Shown here in pieces: positions 50,828 through 62,844 of a stretch of 64,000 nucleotides of DNA. Numbering within the stretch: position 1 is the stretch's first letter; each line of letters begins with the position of its first letter. Source of the stretch: Antilocapra americana (taxonomy: Eukaryota > Chordata > Mammalia > Artiodactyla > Antilocapridae); contig ML660777.1 in the NCBI GenBank assembly GCA_007570785.1, positions 7,247,941 through 7,311,940 on the forward strand. The letters are read 5' to 3'. Under the pieces are notes generated by a model. It did not search any database. It had not been told where the DNA came from and saw only the letters and a list, made by a program, of their open reading frames with translations. A program made the translations under genes and the position numbers.

Positions 50828-53134
50828 AAAAGAACATAATGATTATGGATGATTTACTTTTCATCTAAACTTGTTCTTACTATGGCCATGTAACTTTCTA
50901 ATTTTGATAGATTCTATGGATTCTGTGTTAAGCTTGAGTGAACAATTTCAATTACATTGTACTGAAAATTAGTGTGGATTGCTACATAAATGTGACCGTA
51001 AGTAAATAATATAGTGATTATTACTTCCAGGTTTCTCCAACATGAAATTTAACATGCTATGGCAAGGACAAGCTAAACTGGTCAAATTTTTTGTGGGTTT
51101 TATGTGTGTGTGTGTGTTTATTTTTTGTTTGTTTTATTTTTGTTTTTTAATACAAGAAATATGCATTGAATATTTACTACACCTTGGTTTATAAAATAGA
51201 AACTGACATCAAATACTTAATACTTTAAAATTCCTCTTACATATATTCTAATTGTTAGTTACTTTCTGAGAATACTGTTTCCATTTAGTGGTTCTACTCT
51301 CTTAAGACGACAGTTTTAGTATTATAGTTATTTAGAGAAGAGGGCACTCTGGTGTTTAGATATCTGAGTTAAGGTCCAAAGAAGCTTGTTTGGTGATTTC
51401 ATAAAAATAAAATTGGCCATGTAACATATTTACAATAAATTATAGCAGAGATATAGGAACAAAGAGAAAGTATTTTCAAAAAATCTTCATTAATTTCCAT
51501 AGAAGAAATGAGAGATCACTAAACTATAAGAAAAATGTATACATTTCTGTTAAGGGAAAGGAAGTTAGCTGTTCAGGGAATAGAGTCAATACCGTTTTTT
51601 GGCATATGGATGACATGTTCTTTACCGGCTCCTTTTTCGCCATGTTGTTTCCTATGGATGCTATATACAGCTGTGATCTATGGAACTGGAAAGCAGAAGG
51701 TGAGCCTTACTGTGTGAATAAAGATGTTTCTTTTGGTTACAGGTATAGGAAAGAGTAATATGTCATTTCCCTCTGAGATGAGAAAGAATGCCAGTTGAAT
51801 AATTTCTTGGACTCCTTTTGTGACCAAAAGGTTTCATAGCATGCTTTTCTGTATCACTTCAGGGAAACAAAGAGACAGATAAAGCTTTGTTGAATTCTCT
51901 TTCTGAATAGCTATGTTAGCTGTACATTTGAAACTCCAGATTGGACCGTGATCTACATAGATAAGTCTAGACTTTTTAAGGCAAGAAAAATTTCTTTGCT
52001 TATTTCAAAAGATCCCATTATAACCTCTATAAAAACAGTTCAAGCCCTGAAGCATGAAATTTGATTGCCAACTCATCTACTTTCATTGCTCCCTACACAG
52101 TATCAAGATAATGTATCCTTGAATTTTAGAGAGAGATTTACTTCCACTACAGATTAAAAACCAGCCATTCCCTTCAAAAACACATTTGCCACTATCTTTT
52201 CAGATTCGAGAGAACTTTGTTACTAGCATTTAATGTTGCTGCATCTGAGTACAAGTTTGTTTATGCATTTGGAAACCAGGAATACCAGTTATACTTTATG
52301 GAATTTGTAAAACTTCACAGAACACTTGAGTTATTTGTGGAACTACACAGAGTCCCCAATACACTTATGAATATCATATTTGTGCAACAAAAATTAATCC
52401 TTTGTATTGTATTCATACTGATAAGTCTACTCTGGTCCTAGTCATGGAAATCTAAGCCAGCAAATGGAAATTCAAATATATATTGTTTAAACTGAGACTA
52501 CTTTGCTCACCTTCTTTATTGGAGGTGATAGGGGGGACTTTTTCCCCAAGTGTAAAATATGAAGCCACTGTTAATGGTGCACACACCAAGAATAATCCGT
52601 CACGTTGAATTTGTAACAGAAGAGATATGTTTTTGTCCACAGGAAGAGATGAGGGATTTTCAAGACTCTGTACTTCTCCATTATTGATAACTAGTGAATA
52701 CTTCGGTGGACAGTTAAAAGACAAACACATATCATTGACACTGAATCTTGAATTATTAGAATGACATACTGAGTCAGTCATATATCAGACTATTTATAAA
52801 AGTAAATTATGAAATTGATAGCATGTCTGCAGACAAGAAAAATAAAATTAAACAAAGGCAATATTGAATGTGATATTCTGTACACCATTAACTGATTACA
52901 GAACTGCAAAGAAAAGGTTACCTTTACTCAGTATGTTTTCTATTGACTGTATTACATGTGTAACAGTTTCAAAAATATTTTTGTACTTATTGTAAGAGTA
53001 AGGAAATGACTAGATATATTGATGCTCTTGAGAAGCAGTGCTTTCACTGTGGAGAAAGACAAATACACAAATCAAATGGGGGAGGGAACACTGTGCTTTT
53101 AGATTAGAATTTGAACTGCTGTCTCCAATCCATA
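50828..53134. other. Unassigned sequence, no gene seen
   Basis: 2.3 kb. Open frames (for example 52217-52441 and 52781-52452) are short and show no domain or conserved motif. Includes a short (TG)n near 51103. Confidence 0.5.
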
Positions 53135-53425
53135 TTGCAAAACTTAATACCTATTCATGATAAAACTCTCAGAAAACCATAAATAGAAGGAAATGTCCTT
53201 AACTTGAAAAATGGCATATAGGAAACACAGCAAATTTATTCTTAATTGTTAAAAGCTGAATATTTCCCAGGAGTATCAGGAACAAGGCAGAGTTCTTTCC
53301 TGGCATTCTGAGCTATTGGAATAAAACAAACAAGATACCTGAATAAAACCCTGAAGACTAAATAGGAAGATTTATAGGCATTATGAAATTATCAGTTAAA
53401 TATTTTGAATTTGTAAAAATATATA

Positions 53426-53735
53426 AAGGAGATCAAACCAGTCAATACAAAGGAAATCAGTCCTGAATATTCATTGGAAGGACTGATACTGAGACTTAAA
53501 CTCCAATAATTTGGTCACCTGATGGGAAGAACTGACTCACTGGAAGACCCTGATGTTGGGAAAGATTGAAGGCAGGAGAAGGGGATGACAGAGGATGAGA
53601 TGGTTGGAGGGCATCACTGACTCGAAGGACATGAGTTTGAGCAAGCTCTGGGAATTGGTGATGAACAGGGAAGCCTGGCATGCTGCAGTCCATGGGGTCA
53701 CAAAGAGTCAGACATGACTGAGCAGCTGAGCTGAA
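53426..53735 (+). mobile_element. BovB 3' tail inside L1M
   Basis: GGAGATCAAACCAGTCAATAC through GACATGACTGAGCAGCTGAGCTGAATTGA. 5'-truncated, with a decayed (CTGAA) tail. No secure duplication. Confidence 0.9.
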
Positions 53736-54061
53736 TTGATAGCAGAATTAAAATAATTATTTTAGCAAAGTTATGAGCTTTAAGGTAAAAATATAAAAAT
53801 CAGTTATACCTCTAAACTTTAGATATGAATAAGTAGAAAATAAAATGAAAAATATTTTATTTACAGTAGCATCAAAAAGTATGAAATACTTAGGAATAAA
53901 TTTGACAAAATATGTGAAAAACCTTTACCTGGAAAATTATAAAAAACAAGTGAGACAAATCAAAACTAAATAAATGCAGAGTTATACCATGTAAATTGAT
54001 TGGAAGGCTCAATATTATTATAATATAAATTCTCAAATTTATAGATTCAGCATTATCTAGT

Positions 54062-55630
54062 TAAAAATCATTCATTTCAGTTCAGTTGCTCAGTCATGTC
54101 CAACTCTTTGCAACCTCATGGACTGTTGCACGCCAGGCTTCCTTCTCCATCATCAACTCCCAGAGCTTGCCCAAACTCATGTCCATCTAGTTAGTGATGC
54201 CATCCAACCATCTCATGCTCTGTCGTCCCCTTCTCCTCCCACCTTGAATCTTTCCCAGCATCAGGGTCTTTTCCAGTGAGTCAGTTGTTCACACCAGGTG
54301 GCATTGTATTGAAGCTTCAGCTTCAACATCAGTCCTTCCAATGAATATTCAGGACTGACCTCCTTGTAGCACAAGGGACTCCCAAGAGTCTTCTCCAACA
54401 CCACAGTTCAAAAACATCAATTCTTCAGTCCTCAGCCTTCTTTGTAGTTAGTCCCTCATATCCATACATTACTACTGGAAAAACCATAGCATTGGCTAGT
54501 GGACCTTTGTTGGCAAAGTAATGTCTCTGCTTTTTAATATGCTGTCTAGGTTGGTCATAACTCTTCTTCCAAGGAGCAAGTGTCTTTTAATTTCATGGGT
54601 GCAGACACCATCTGCAGTGTTTTCAGAGCCCCCGAAAATAAAGTCTGTCACTGTTTCCATTGTTTCCCCATCTATTTGCCATGAAGTGATGGGACCAGAT
54701 GCCATGATCTTAGTTTTCTGAATGTTGAGTTTTAAGCCAGCTTTTTTCACTTGCCTCTTTTACTTTCATCAAGAGGCTCTTTAGTTTTTCTTCACTTTGT
54801 GCCATAAGGGTGGTGTCATCTGTTTGTTGCCCCATTTGTTGTGATCCACACAGTCAAAGGCTTTGGCGTAGTCAATGAAGCAGAAGTAGATGTTTTTCTG
54901 GACCTCTCTTTTTTTGATGATCCAACAGATGTTGGCAATTTGATCTCTGGCTCCTCTGCCTTTTCTAAATCCTGCTTGAACCATGGAAGCTCATGGTTCC
55001 TGTACTGTTGAAGCCTGGCTTGGAGAATTTTGAGCATTACTTTGCTAGTGTATGAGATGAGTGCAATTGTGTGATAGTTAGAACATTCTTTGGCATTGCC
55101 TTTCTTTGGGTTCTGAATGAAAACACATTTTCCAGTCCTGTGGCCACTGCTGAGTTTTCCAAATTTGCTGGCATATTGAGTGCAGCACTTTCACAGCATT
55201 ATCTTTCAGGATTTGAAATAGCTCAACTGGAATTCCATCATCTCCACTAGCTTTGTTCATTGTGATGCTTCCTATGGCGCACTTTGCTTCTCATTCCGGA
55301 ATGTCTGGCTCTAGGTGAGTGATCTCACCATCATTGTTATCTGAGTCATGAAGATCTTTTTTGTATATTTCTTCTTTGTAATCTTGCCACATCTTCTTAA
55401 TATCCTCTGCTTCTGTTAGGTCCATACCATTTCTGTCCTTTATTGCGCCCATCTTTGTATGAAATATTCCCTGAGTATCTTTAATTTTCTTGAAGAGATC
55501 TCTAGTCTTTTCCATTCTATTCTCTTCCTCTATTTCTTTGCATTGATCACCGAGAAAGGCTTTCTTATCACTCTTTGCTATTCTTTGGAATTTTGCATTC
55601 AAATGGGCATATATTTCCTTTTGATAAGTT
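54062..55630 (-). mobile_element. BovB LINE inside L1M, internally deleted
   Basis: The tail is at left (TTCAGTTCAGTTGCTCAGTC) and the element continues rightward into the linker region. At about 54825-54838 the sequence jumps from GGTGGTGTCATCTG to CCCCATTTGTTGTGATCC, removing roughly 250 bp. The deleted part would contain RT motif B and most of the YADD box. Confidence 0.93.
54496..55602 (-). pseudogene. BovB RT ORF remnant
   Basis: Minus-strand pieces: 55602-55291 (linker, TEAEDIKKMWQDYKEEIYKK), 55260-55078 (NKASGDDGIPVELFQILKDN), 54984-54781 (motif A FIDYAKAFDCVDHNK, then an abrupt switch to QMTPPLWHKVKK caused by the internal deletion), and 54750-54496 (GLKLNIQKTKIMASGPITSW, then the ITADG region). 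Without motifs B and C it cannot be active. The motif A box itself is intact. Confidence 0.88.
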
Positions 55631-56010
55631 ATGCTAAATATGTTTGGAAATACAAATGACCTAAAGTCAAAGTATATTTAGAAAATAACTGAGTTGAAGG
55701 ACTTATATTTCAGGATTTATAGTTTACTATAATGCAACAGTTAAATGTAGCATGATATTTACCTAAAAATAAATGTATAGATCAGTGAAACAAAATTAGA
55801 CTGATACATATGCACCATTTTTAATGTTTTTTACAAGAATACCAAGGTAGTCAGTGGGGAAAGCGTTTCATTTCAATTAGTAATGCTGGAATATTTGACC
55901 ACAGTACCACATAGTTACCAATGGACAAATTTGAGGGAAAAATAATGAATTAGAAAATAATATAAGATCTGTTATAAAGACAAAAACTACATTCCTGAAT
56001 TCTACTTGTA

Positions 56011-57557
56011 GAAACAGCAAATAAAATATTGCTGCTAACAAAGTAAAACAGCCTTTAATCCAAGGTTTTTAAACAGTGGGATGTTTGTGAAGCTCATCTT
56101 CACACTTCTTTGATATTTAGAAAGGAGTATTGCAAAAGGGAGTTAAGTACAGATTAAGAGAAACAGAAAGCAAATCTGGACTTTAAATGTAAACAAAATA
56201 ATAAATTATATTGCAGTCAATTGCTAATTCATCAAATACAAAGGCAGCTTATACCACATAATAGGCAGTATCTTATAGCTCCTTCCACAGTTATTTTAAA
56301 TATGTATTTCACCAGTAGCTCAGAACCTATTGCTAAATTCTTATGTGCCTCAGGGCATATTTTGTGTATCACATCTGTTTTTTGTAGTGTTGAATTTTGA
56401 AGTATGTATAGGGCCTTCACTACCTCTAGGAGAGAAATGCATCTTTTTTTTTTCAGTTAGTTTCACAGCTAACTGTATTCTGAGACTGAATACACTGATA
56501 CTTCATGCAATGTCTTGGAACAGGGGAAGGGAGGCATTCATTACAAGAGAGTATAATTCTAAATAAAATAATTTCTTTGTCGCTATTTTAAAGTAGCTAC
56601 TGAATGGTAGTTCTTAATACAACTTCTCCAAAAATTATGCTAAAATTCCTGTTGAAGACTGACAACAAAATAAAAGTAAACTGAAAGGTGAGGAGACTTT
56701 TAATTCTAGGAAGATGAAGTTAGGTATCTCATTTTACTCCTACTATGTAACTGTAATGCCTGATCTTTGTATCTACAACAAACATAAGATCCTAAAAGGC
56801 AGGGAGAAGAAAATAACTAACTAAGACTTCAGGACCTGAGGGAAAACCTGGAGGGAGTTCCTTGGATTTTTCCTTTTTTCTCATATACCCCATAGCAGTT
56901 AACCTGAGGAGCCAGTGACCTGGAAGTGCTAACAGTTACAAACAAACAAAAAGCATCTGGAGAAGTCTGCTTTCTTTGCTGAAGAACTAGGAGAGAGATA
57001 GACTGAAAAACGTGAATCTTTTTTTTTTCTTTTTTCTTTTCTTTTATTTTTTCTTTACAAAAAGAATAAGACAACTGTGGCATCACCTCACTAGAAGGCA
57101 GAGAATCCAAACTTCCACTCTCCCTAGACTGTGGCTTCCATTCCAGAATGGTGTCAGAAAAGGAAGTTAGGATCCAGAACATTCATTGCCAAGCAAAGAC
57201 TCTCCCTTGCATGGTCATGGGAGACTTACGTGGGGAGCGTGGAAGTCCCCACCTGTATGTGGTGTTGTACTTCTCACCATCCGCCCTTTATTTCTGCAGC
57301 ATCAGTGAAGGCCATGTGGGGAGCAGCAATGAGACACTTATTGCACAAGCAGGCAAGGTAGTATTAATGAAGGCATAGTGGAAAGCCTGAACGCAGACTC
57401 CAAGTCTAGTATTAGCAAAAAGACCCCTTTCTCTTAGAGACAAAACAGAGAACCTGGACTCATTTCCCAACCTGGCCATAGTAAGGTGGTAGCCTCCTTC
57501 CCCAGCAAGAGCAGTATCAGAGATATGCTGTTAAAACACAAGATTTAAGTAAGATCC
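56011..57557. other. Unassigned; right half may be ancient L1M 5' region
   Basis: 56011-56820 shows nothing recognisable. 56830-57550 is GC-richer and lies directly upstream of L1M ORF1-like sequence, so it may be the 5' UTR of that element. Two overlapping open frames at 57131-57378 have no domain. A polypyrimidine run lies at 57018-57055. Confidence 0.4.
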
Positions 57558-57566
57558 AGTCTCACA

Positions 57567-57779
57567 GGCTTCCCAGGTTGTGCAGTGGTAAAGAATCCAC
57601 CTGCCAATGCAGGAGAAACAAGAGACGTGTGATCAATTCCTGAGTCAAAAAGATCTCCTGGAGTAGGAAATGGCACACTACTCCGCTATTCTTCAAGGAA
57701 AATTCTATGGGCAGAGGAGCCTGGTGGACTACAGTCCATGGAGCTACAAATTATTGAACATGACTGAGCACACACAAAG
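57567..57779 (+). mobile_element. Bov-tA SINE
   Basis: GGCTTCCCAGGTTGTGCAGTGG head and CTGGTGGACTACAGTCCATGG tail. Duplication AGTCTCACA at 57558-57566 and 57780-57788. Confidence 0.92.
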
Positions 57780-57969
57780 AGTCTCACAACAGATTACGTA
57801 AATTGTTCATTTCAGTCAAGATCACTTATTGTAAGAACCAAGAAGATCTCTAATGAGAAAAGGCAATGGAGGCTGACTCTGAGAAAAAAAAAACAGATAT
57901 TAGAGTTATCTCAAGGATTTTAATAGCAGCTATGATATAAATGCCTCAGTGAAAATTATGAACATGTTT

Positions 57970-58306
57970 CATTTTATTTATTTTTGGCTGTGTTGGGTCT
58001 TCATTGCTGGGTTTCTCTAGTTTCGGCAAGTGAGGGCTACTCTCTAGTAGCAGTTTGCAGGCTTCTCATTGTGGTGGTTTCTCTAGTTGCAGAGCACAGG
58101 CTCTCGGGCATGGTGGTGTGGGCTTCAGGAGTTGGGGCAAGTGGGCTAAGTAGTTGTGATTCTCTGGCTCTAGAACAGAGGCTCAGGAACTGGTGCACAG
58201 GTTTAGTTGCTTCAGGGCATGTGGGATCTTCCTGGACCAGGTCCCAAATCTGTGTCTCCTGCACTGGCAGGCGGATTCTTTACCACTGTGCCACTAGGGA
58301 AGCCCC
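57970..58306 (-). mobile_element. CHR-type tRNA-derived SINE
   Basis: In antisense: TTTGGCTGTGTTGGGTCTTC, GGCTTCTCATTGTGGTGG, GCATGTGGGATCTTCCTGG, and GTGCCACTAGGGAAGCCCC at its tRNA-like 5' end. Perfect 10-bp duplication GAACATGTTT at 57960-57969 and 58307-58316. This family is characteristic of whales, hippos and ruminants. Confidence 0.93.
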
Positions 58307-59934
58307 GAACATGTTTTAAATAAATTAAGAAAATGGAAAGTTTCAGAAAGAAATAGGAGATATAGAGAAGAATAAAATGGGAATTTTAGAACTGGAAGAA
58401 ATACAATAAATTAAATTTCAAAAATGCAGTGATTAAGTTCAACAGCGGAACTGAAAGACCAGAAAAAATCAAGTGAACTTGATGATTTAACAGCAGAAAC
58501 CACGATATGATAAGCAAAAATAGGAATAAATGGAGAGTCTCCCTTTTCTTCTGGAGTTTTGGAAATTATGTTTGGCAAAGCAAAAGTCATAATATCCGAT
58601 GTGGTTCTAAATGTATGTAGAGGAAATTTTAAAAGTAATTCTATTATAAGTGGGGAAAGGTTAAGCTATGCAAAAAGAGATCGTGTCTTTATAGGTCACA
58701 GGAACTGGTAAAATGACTACAATATGTAATATAATATAATTCAAAGCAAAGTCTAAAATATGATTATTTAGCTTGTAGAAAAATAAGGAAAATAAATTAG
58801 TGAGAAAAGAGGAACAAAGAGAATAATGAGCAACATACCAATACAGATGGTATTTGGGGTCATAAAACAAGCTGCAGCAGATTTAAATGTAACTAAATGA
58901 TGCAGAATTTTTCTGTTAACCACAGAAATCAAATATTTAGTGAAATCAGATCAAATCAATAAGTGAAAGGTTAACAGAAACTCCCCAGATGCCTGAAAAG
59001 ACATTACTAAATAATCCATTGGTAAAGAGGAAATCTCAAGGAATTCAACTGAATGATGATGAAAATATAAGATCAAGCTAAACTAGTGCTGATATGGAAA
59101 TTTATAGCATTAAATTCTTACTTTAGAAAAACGGGAAAGTCTCAAAGCAATATTCTAAGTTTCTACTGCAAGAAAGTAGATAAAAGGTAACAAAATAAAC
59201 CTAAAGTAAGTAGAAGAAATAAAACAGTAAAGATAAGAACTGATAGGCATGGAACTGAAATAGATAAAAATACAGAAAATCTTTAGCCCAATATAATCTT
59301 TAGCTAAGTAGTATATTTTGAGGTGGCATATTCTGTCACCCTCCATTAGACAGAAGTGTCAATTAAATAATAGGATGCTTGTAAATATCCCCACACAAGT
59401 ACATGTGGTATTTCTTCCCTTCTTGGTGGGAATGTAAAGTGACACAGCACTCTGGCAAACAAACAATTTAGTTGTCTCTTAAAGAAAACTAAACTTGCAG
59501 CTCGGTATCATTCACTAATTGCTGCCCTGATAATCTCATAAATATGGAGATATATATTCATGCAAAACTATATAAATAAATGTTTATAGCAATTTGTCAT
59601 AGCCCCAAACTAGGAACAACCCAAATGACCTTCAATGGTTAAACAAACTGTGGTATATCCACACAGTGAGATACTTCTTAACAACAAAAAACGTTGAACT
59701 ATTGACCCGCTCAATCTCAAAAGATTACATATTTGATGATTTAACTTATATCAAAAATATAAAAAACTAAAAAACAAATTAGCAATTGCCAGGAGTTTGG
59801 GATAGTAAGAGGATCTTGCTTTATATGGGGAACACAAAGGAGATATTTTTGTGATGAAATTTTTACCTTGATTGCAATGGTAGTTACACAAACCTACATA
59901 TGTGGTAAATGGCATAGACCTATATATACACATG

Positions 59935-60159
59935 GGCTTCCCAAGTGGTGCTAGTGGTAAAGACCCTGCCTATGAATGCAGGAGACGAAAGAGATGTGGG
60001 TTTGATCCCTGGGTCAGGAAGATCCCCCGGAGGAGGGCATGGCAACCCACTCCAGTATTCTTGCCTGGAGAATCCCATGGACGGAGGAGCCTGGTGGACT
60101 AAAGTCCATAGGGTCTCACAGAGTCGAACACAACTGAAGTGACTTAGCATGCAGCATGC
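59935..60159 (+). mobile_element. Bov-tA SINE inside L1M
   Basis: GGCTTCCCAAGTGGTGCTAG head, box B-like GGTTTGATCCC, and full tail. Duplication ATATACACATG (59924-59934) and ATATACACACG (60160-60170), 10/11. Confidence 0.93.
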
Positions 60160-60345
60160 ATATACACACGTACTAATATTAGTTATCTGACTTACTGTTG
60201 TTCTGTAATTACACAGGGGGAGCCTAAGTGAAGGGTGTGTGGGGGAACCATAAGGGGAACATAAGTGAAGAGTATGTGGGATCTCTGTGCTCTCCTTGGA
60301 ACTTTCTATGAATTGATAATTATTTCAAAAATATTTTTTAAAAGA

Positions 60346-61424
60346 GTGAGAATTTTGTCTAATATTGTTTGTAGAATCATGGAGAAATTGTCTTTCATTC
60401 AGCTGGTGGAGATGAAGTAGGAACAAATAATTGTCCAAAGTTCTTTTGTTCATATCATATTTTCCTCCATAATATGGAGATTACTTGACAAATGGTGGTA
60501 TGTTGCTTTGAAACATTCCCTTCAGTTTCACCTGACTCAAAGAATCCTGTTGTGCACAAGTCAAAAAATCTTACAACTGTCCCAATATGTACTGTTTAGG
60601 GGCTGCTAAGCACCTCCCCTCCCAGGTTATGAACGTACACGTTTTTCTAACCTTTGCAAATAGGAGGAAAGAAAATGGGATATCCAGGGGAGGGCAGATG
60701 ATGGTAATTACTATTATCAAGAATTTTTTTTTATTGCTCATTAATAAAGAGCTGTAGACAATGATGGAAAGCCAGTTTCAGTAAGTGCTTCACATTTGTA
60801 TAGCAGAAAGCAAGACAGATGAGGTAAAATGAGACCATATCCCTTCTGAGTGAAACAGAATCAATACAGTACCCAAGGAAAATCATGCCATAGTTAAAAA
60901 AGAAAATGATAAAAAAGCACTAAATTTGAAACACGTGCTTAGGTTTGAATCTCTACTCCACCATATTTTCCCTGAATTCTCGGAAAATAGAGCTAAAAAT
61001 GCCTACAGTGAAACTTGATATAAATGATTAGCAATAAAATGTGCACAATGATGCAAAAATAGATTATGATCCAATTCAGTTGTTTTTCTGTTTTTTCAAA
61101 TAGCAATAATATTAAAGCATAAAAAGTAATTAGAAATCATTAATGTCATACTTTATTGTAAATTTCTGATAGGACTGATATATCTTTCTTATAGCCATCC
61201 AGTATATCCTCAGAAGTAATCATAATTAAAAATTGTGTGCATTTTTTGTTTTACATATGTTACACATTTTGCAGGAAAGTATAATGTCAAATAAAAAAGT
61301 TTGCAGACTTCTATTTTAAAATATTCACTGAATGGTTAGTCATAAATATAGATTCTCCAAAAGCTATGCTGAAATTTCCATGAAGACTCACTAAAAATGA
61401 AAATTTAAAAAGTATTTCAAGTAT
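60346..61424. other. Unassigned AT-rich sequence
   Basis: 1.1 kb with no gene or named repeat. Confidence 0.5.
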
Positions 61425-61565
61425 AGTTGGCATTCTGTATTCAGGTGTTCTGCACATAGGGTGATACAGAAGGCCTACTATAGGGAACTTGAGTAGTCAC
61501 AGAGTTTTGTATCCATGGGCATTGTGGAAACAATCCATCATGGGTATGATTAACCATGCATGTAT
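61425..61565. mobile_element. Possible Tigger/MER2-type DNA transposon remnant
   Basis: TAGTTGGCATTCTGTATTCAG, then TATAGGGAACTTGAGTAGTC and TTGTATCCATGGGCATTGTGG resemble the two ends of a short internally deleted Tigger-type element (typical words: GTCCCTCGGTATCC, GGGACTTGAGCATCC). Diverged; the call is by resemblance only. Confidence 0.4.
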
Positions 61566-61649
61566 ATAGTTACATATTTTAAATAAATTAAGCATTTTCA
61601 TTTACCTTACATTTCTATATGAATGTGTATATGTATCTATGACATTTTT

Positions 61650-61854
61650 GGGCTTCCTTGGTAGCTCAGCTGGTAGAGAATCTGCCTGCAATGCAGGAGA
61701 CCTGGGTTCTATCCCTAGGTTGGGAAGATCCCCTGGAGGAGGACATGGAAACCTCCTCCAGTACTCTTGCCTGGAGAATCCCCATGGACAGAGGAGCCTG
61801 GCAGGCTATGGGGTCACAGAAAGTCAAGTATGACTGAGCAACTAAGCACAGCAC
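61650..61854 (+). mobile_element. Bov-tA SINE
   Basis: GGCTTCCTTGGTAGCTCAGC head with box B-like GGTTCTATCCC, then full tail. Perfect 11-bp duplication ATGACATTTTT at 61639-61649 and 61855-61865. Confidence 0.95.
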
Positions 61855-61865
61855 ATGACATTTTT

Positions 61866-62844
61866 ATTTAATTAATATACATTTTACCACTTCCCTGATT
61901 AGTGCATAGGCTCTACTTATTTCTCTTTAATGACTACATTAATTTTTATGAATGAATATTTCATATTTTATTTAACCATGCCCTTTTGATGAGCAGTTAG
62001 TGTCTTTGCAATGTACAAATGGGATTAAAATAGGCATTCTAATGTATTATATCCACAGACACACTGAGACTGAATTCTTAAGTGATTTTGAATTTAATAG
62101 TTGGTCAAGTAGTTTTTTTTTAAGCATGAAAAATCATAGAAATTTATTTTTACATATGCTAGGTCTCACAAAATATGGCATCCATATGCCATGTTTAAAA
62201 ATAATTTTAAAATAGTTAAAATTAGAAAATAAAAAAGACACACTTTATAGATTTTGACGCTAATTGTAACTTTTTAACAGAATAAAAATTAGATTTGTTA
62301 ATGTTAAATTTATAATAACAATACTAGAAACAAAATTAATATAGCAGCTTCTTTTAATGGAAGAATACATTCTTAATATTTTTAAGAAAATTGTCTCAAT
62401 CCAAAAACCTGTATCATATTGACTAGTAAACCCTAGAGTCATTGCCATTAAATTCAGTACAAGAATGGCATTTTTAACTTTTATTGTTGGAAGCTGATGA
62501 AAATTCAATAAGATCAGAAAGCAAGATATAAATATTGGAAATAAGCAAATCAATATATCTTCAATTTCAGGTGGTATTTATACAGCATGACAAATGGTAT
62601 CTGTTGATAAATTATCAATAATCAAGATTTTAGTTACAGAAGATAATGTAATAGTTTATAATGGCAATAATAACTTAGAAAAATAATGAAAATAACTATG
62701 TATAAATAGTATTGGAATTTAAGTGGGCCCAGTATGTAATGTCAATTTTTTCTCCACCTGATTTTGTGATAAATAAGTCATAAAACAAAGGTATTGAATT
62801 GATAGCCTATGAACATCATCTTTCTTGAGGAGTCTGAAGGAAAT
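61866..62844. other. Unassigned AT-rich sequence
   Basis: About 980 bp without gene. 61900-62050 may be very old L1 3' sequence in antisense, but I cannot support it. Confidence 0.45.

Larger units (their letters stand above)
53135..56010 (+). mobile_element. Ancient L1M ORF2, interrupted by two BovB
   Basis: Host segments: 53135-53425 (ACCTATTCATGATAAAACTC, CAGGAACAAGGCAGAG: RT palm), 53736-54061 (GTAGCATCAAAAAGTATGAAATAC, TGATTGGAAGGCTCAATATT), and 55634-56010 (TATGTTTGGAAATACAAATGACC, CAGTGGGGAAAGCGTTTC). They follow one another in L1 ORF2 order, which shows a single old element split by later insertions. Confidence 0.82.
57800..60345 (+). mobile_element. Ancient L1M (ORF1 to 3' end), internally deleted, with two SINEs
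   Basis: ORF1-like coiled-coil DNA at 57890-57959 and 58317-58520 (TTTTAGAACTGGAAGAAATAC, AAATCAAGTGAACTTGATG); ORF2 linker at 59090-59270 (GGAAATTTATAGCATTAAATTC, AAACCTAAAGTAAGTAGAAG); ORF2 end and 3' UTR at 59420-60345 (GGAACAACCCAAATGACC; ending AATTATTTCAAAAATATTTTTTAAAAG). Order and strand agree, so I treat it as one decayed element. Interrupted by SINEs at 57970-58306 and 59935-60159. Confidence 0.7.

Noticed and set aside
57131..57378. Two overlapping 76-codon frames in GC-rich sequence
   Set aside because: No domain, both overlap each other, and the context suggests the leader of an ancient L1M.
9654..61854. tRNA-like segments with box A/B (Bov-tA and CHR heads) as tRNA genes
   Set aside because: They are SINE heads joined to BovB-type or unique SINE tails and flanked by target-site duplications; cloverleaf pairing is degraded.
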